Positions 62,679-64,000 of a stretch of 64,000 bases of DNA are shown here, piece by piece (within the stretch, counting starts at the first letter, position 1; every line of letters begins with the position of its first letter). Made by a program: the position numbers and the translations under genes. The stretch spans positions 142,184 to 206,183 of the forward strand of contig NZ_JSYM01000005.1 of assembly GCF_000812945.1 (NCBI RefSeq). Reading direction: 5' to 3'. This stretch comes from Flavobacterium sp. AED. Lineage in GTDB: Bacteria > Bacteroidota > Bacteroidia > Flavobacteriales > Flavobacteriaceae. Below the pieces are notes generated by a model. It was not told where the DNA came from. It worked only from the letters and a program-made list of their open reading frames with translations, and did no database searches.

Positions 62679-64000
62679 ATGAAAAAAATAATTTTACTTT
62701 TTATACTTTTTTTAGGTGCTAAAAGTTTTGCACAAACTAATGGGATTACCTATCAAGCTGTAATTTTAAATCCTAATGAGAAACAATTACCAGATGTAAA
62801 CTCAAATACACCACTTGTTAGTAAGGATGTTTGTATGTTGTTTAAATTCTATGATGAATATTCAAAATTAGAATATCAAGAAGTTATTCAAACGAAAACT
62901 GATCAATACGGTATGGTCAATTTAATCATAGGAACCGGATCACAAACGGATGGTTATGCGACCTCTTTTGAAACTATTTTATGGGATTCCATGAAAAAAA
63001 GTTTAGTGGTTGGTATAAGTACAAATGGAAATTGTTCTTCATTTACAGAAATAAGCAATCAACCATTTACTTATGTTCCTTTTGCCTATTCATCAATAAA
63101 TGCTACTAATGTCGTAGGAGTTGTTTCTATTGAAAATGGTGGTACAAATGCAACGACCCTTCTGGATGCAAGAAAGAATTTGGCTATTGAAAATATTGAT
63201 AATACAAGTGATTTAAATAAACCTCTTAGTTTAGCAGAGCTAAATGCACTGAGTTCAAAAGAAAATAGTTCAAATAAAAGTACAAATGTTATTGTTGATG
63301 GTGATTCTGATATAAAATATCCAAGTGTAAAATCAGTAAAAGAATATGTAGACGCTAATGTTTCAACAAATATTTTAGGTTTAGAATCGGAAATCTTACG
63401 TGCTAAATCTGCAGAAGCAGCATTGACAACTGATTTAGCATCCGAAACCACAGCAAGAACAAACGCTGATACAACATTAACATCGGATTTGGCCACAGAA
63501 ACCACTCGCGCCACAACAACAGAAAATGCTTTGTCAACTGATTTAGCTTCCGAAACTACAGCAAGAACTTCAGCTGATGGTACGATAACTACAAATTTAA
63601 CTTCAGAAGTAACGAGAGCCACTTCAGTAGAAACTACAATCGCTGCTAACTTAGCAACAGAAACTGGAGCAAGAACTTTAGCTGATGCTACATTAACAAC
63701 AAACTTAACTTCTGAAGTAACCAGAGCCACCTCAGTAGAAGCTACTATTGCAGCTAACTTGGTAACAGAAACTGGAGTAAGAACTTCAGCTAATACTATT
63801 TTGCAATCCAATATCAATACGGTTCAAACTACCGTTGATTCAAACAAAGCCGCAACTGATGCTGCCATTGCGGGAGTCCAATCGGATTTTGTTGCCAATA
63901 AAACGGCTGGTGATTTAGCGGATACTGCTTTACAATCCAATATCAATACGGTTCAAACTACCGTTGATTCAAACAAAGCCGCAACTGATGCTGCCATTGC
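62679..64000 (+). CDS. Large exported repeat protein with tail-fibre-like motifs (partial)
   Basis: Starts MKKIILLFILFLGAKSFAQ at 62679 and is open to the right edge; 440 aa in the window. A signal peptide and beta-rich N-terminal domain (to about 140) are followed by SIENGGTNATTLLDARKNLAI and IDNTSDLNKPLS (residues about 148-190). These recall phage tail-fibre and collar segments, also found in Bacteroidota surface proteins. From residue 234 it consists of eight 18-aa repeats, then 43-aa repeats. A trimeric stalk or adhesin is likely (inference). The C-terminus, where a chaperone or sorting domain would be, is outside the window. Confidence 0.85.
   Translation, partial: MKKIILLFILFLGAKSFAQTNGITYQAVILNPNEKQLPDVNSNTPLVSKDVCMLFKFYDEYSKLEYQEVIQTKTDQYGMVNLIIGTGSQTDGYATSFETILWDSMKKSLVVGISTNGNCSSFTEISNQPFTYVPFAYSSINATNVVGVVSIENGGTNATTLLDARKNLAIENIDNTSDLNKPLSLAELNALSSKENSSNKSTNVIVDGDSDIKYPSVKSVKEYVDANVSTNILGLESEILRAKSAEAALTTDLASETTARTNADTTLTSDLATETTRATTTENALSTDLASETTARTSADGTITTNLTSEVTRATSVETTIAANLATETGARTLADATLTTNLTSEVTRATSVEATIAANLVTETGVRTSANTILQSNINTVQTTVDSNKAATDAAIAGVQSDFVANKTAGDLADTALQSNINTVQTTVDSNKAATDAAI
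63378..63809 (+). repeat. Eight 18-codon tandem repeats (54 bp)
   Basis: Units such as DLASETTARTNADTTLTS and NLTSEVTRATSVETTIAA, 54 nt each, alternating between two variants to give a 36-aa higher period. Coding within the repeat protein; homologous to no DNA element outside it in the window. Confidence 0.85.
63810..64000 (+). repeat. 43-codon tandem repeats (129 bp), continuing past the edge
   Basis: NINTVQTTVDSNKAATDAAI begins each unit. The stretch 63804-63871 recurs without a difference at 63933-64000 (129-nt period), showing recent duplication. More units probably follow outside the window. Confidence 0.8.

Noticed and set aside
63086..63817. 243-codon minus-strand frame rich in Val/Ala/Ser
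   Set aside because: It is the antisense of the repeat protein; repeats keep the opposite frame open.
63378..64000. Regular repeats considered as a CRISPR array
   Set aside because: Units of 54 and 129 nt have no unique spacers and code in frame for protein repeats.

Overview
The window looks like a chromosomal segment of a Flavobacterium-like member of the Bacteroidota. The evidence is AT-rich DNA, promoters with the Bacteroidota TAnnTTTG -7 element, a type IX secretion sorting-domain protein, a SOTC-type transcarbamylase in the arginine pathway, a fused CcsBA cytochrome c maturation protein, and many families typical of Flavobacteriaceae. Organism assignment is inference from these traits.

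Region 1 (1-10.4 kb, minus strand) is one long arginine/proline biosynthesis operon. In transcription order it reads GNAT acyltransferase - argG - argC - argD - proA - proB - argF' - argB - argE - argH (argH is cut by the left edge). The transcarbamylase has the acyl-ornithine (not ornithine) architecture, and the residue read as the specificity position is Ser, so succinylated or acetylated intermediates are expected. A good TAnnTTTG promoter sits in front of a short open frame with three Arg codons in 26 residues, a candidate attenuation leader. Two identical 40-nt elements lie 10 nt after the stop codons of argC and proB.

Region 2 (10.4-23.1 kb) is core metabolism and signalling. It holds a lipoprotein, fumarylacetoacetase, glyA, a MiaE-type tRNA hydroxylase, an AraC protein with a response regulator and histidine kinase, a GNAT, a three-gene ABC efflux/lipoprotein-type transporter, a pentapeptide protein and a DUF6526 membrane protein.

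Region 3 (23.1-33.6 kb) looks like an accessory block. Ten minus-strand genes (cupin, dienelactone-hydrolase-like, carboxymuconolactone decarboxylase-like, flavodoxin, two esterases, two DUF4440 proteins, two aldo/keto reductases) face a divergent AraC regulator. Nine of the ten carry Sec, lipoprotein or Tat export signals. One aldo/keto reductase is broken by a net 16-nt deletion. A related ~29-nt sequence lies at each end of the block.

Region 4 (33.9-45.4 kb) contains a solitary mreB, tRNA-Arg(ACG), apt with a convergent 46-codon gene, and a BlaR1/BlaI-type pair with three identical-spacing operators. It continues with an MFS transporter, DUF1684, TatD, TcdA, HAD and DUF2911 genes, and a sodium:solute symporter preceded by a 35-codon single-TM protein.

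Region 5 (45.4-57.1 kb) has a PIG-L deacetylase and a tandemly duplicated two-gene envelope module with sigma-54-like upstream elements. It then has an outer-membrane barrel protein, AI-2E and MscS-type membrane proteins, Maf, UbiA, KdsC-like and DUF2520 genes.

Region 6 (57.3-64 kb) has ccsBA, a 7TM-AraC regulator, a type IX secretion substrate, and the 5' part of a large repeat protein with phage-tail-fibre-like motifs that runs off the right edge.
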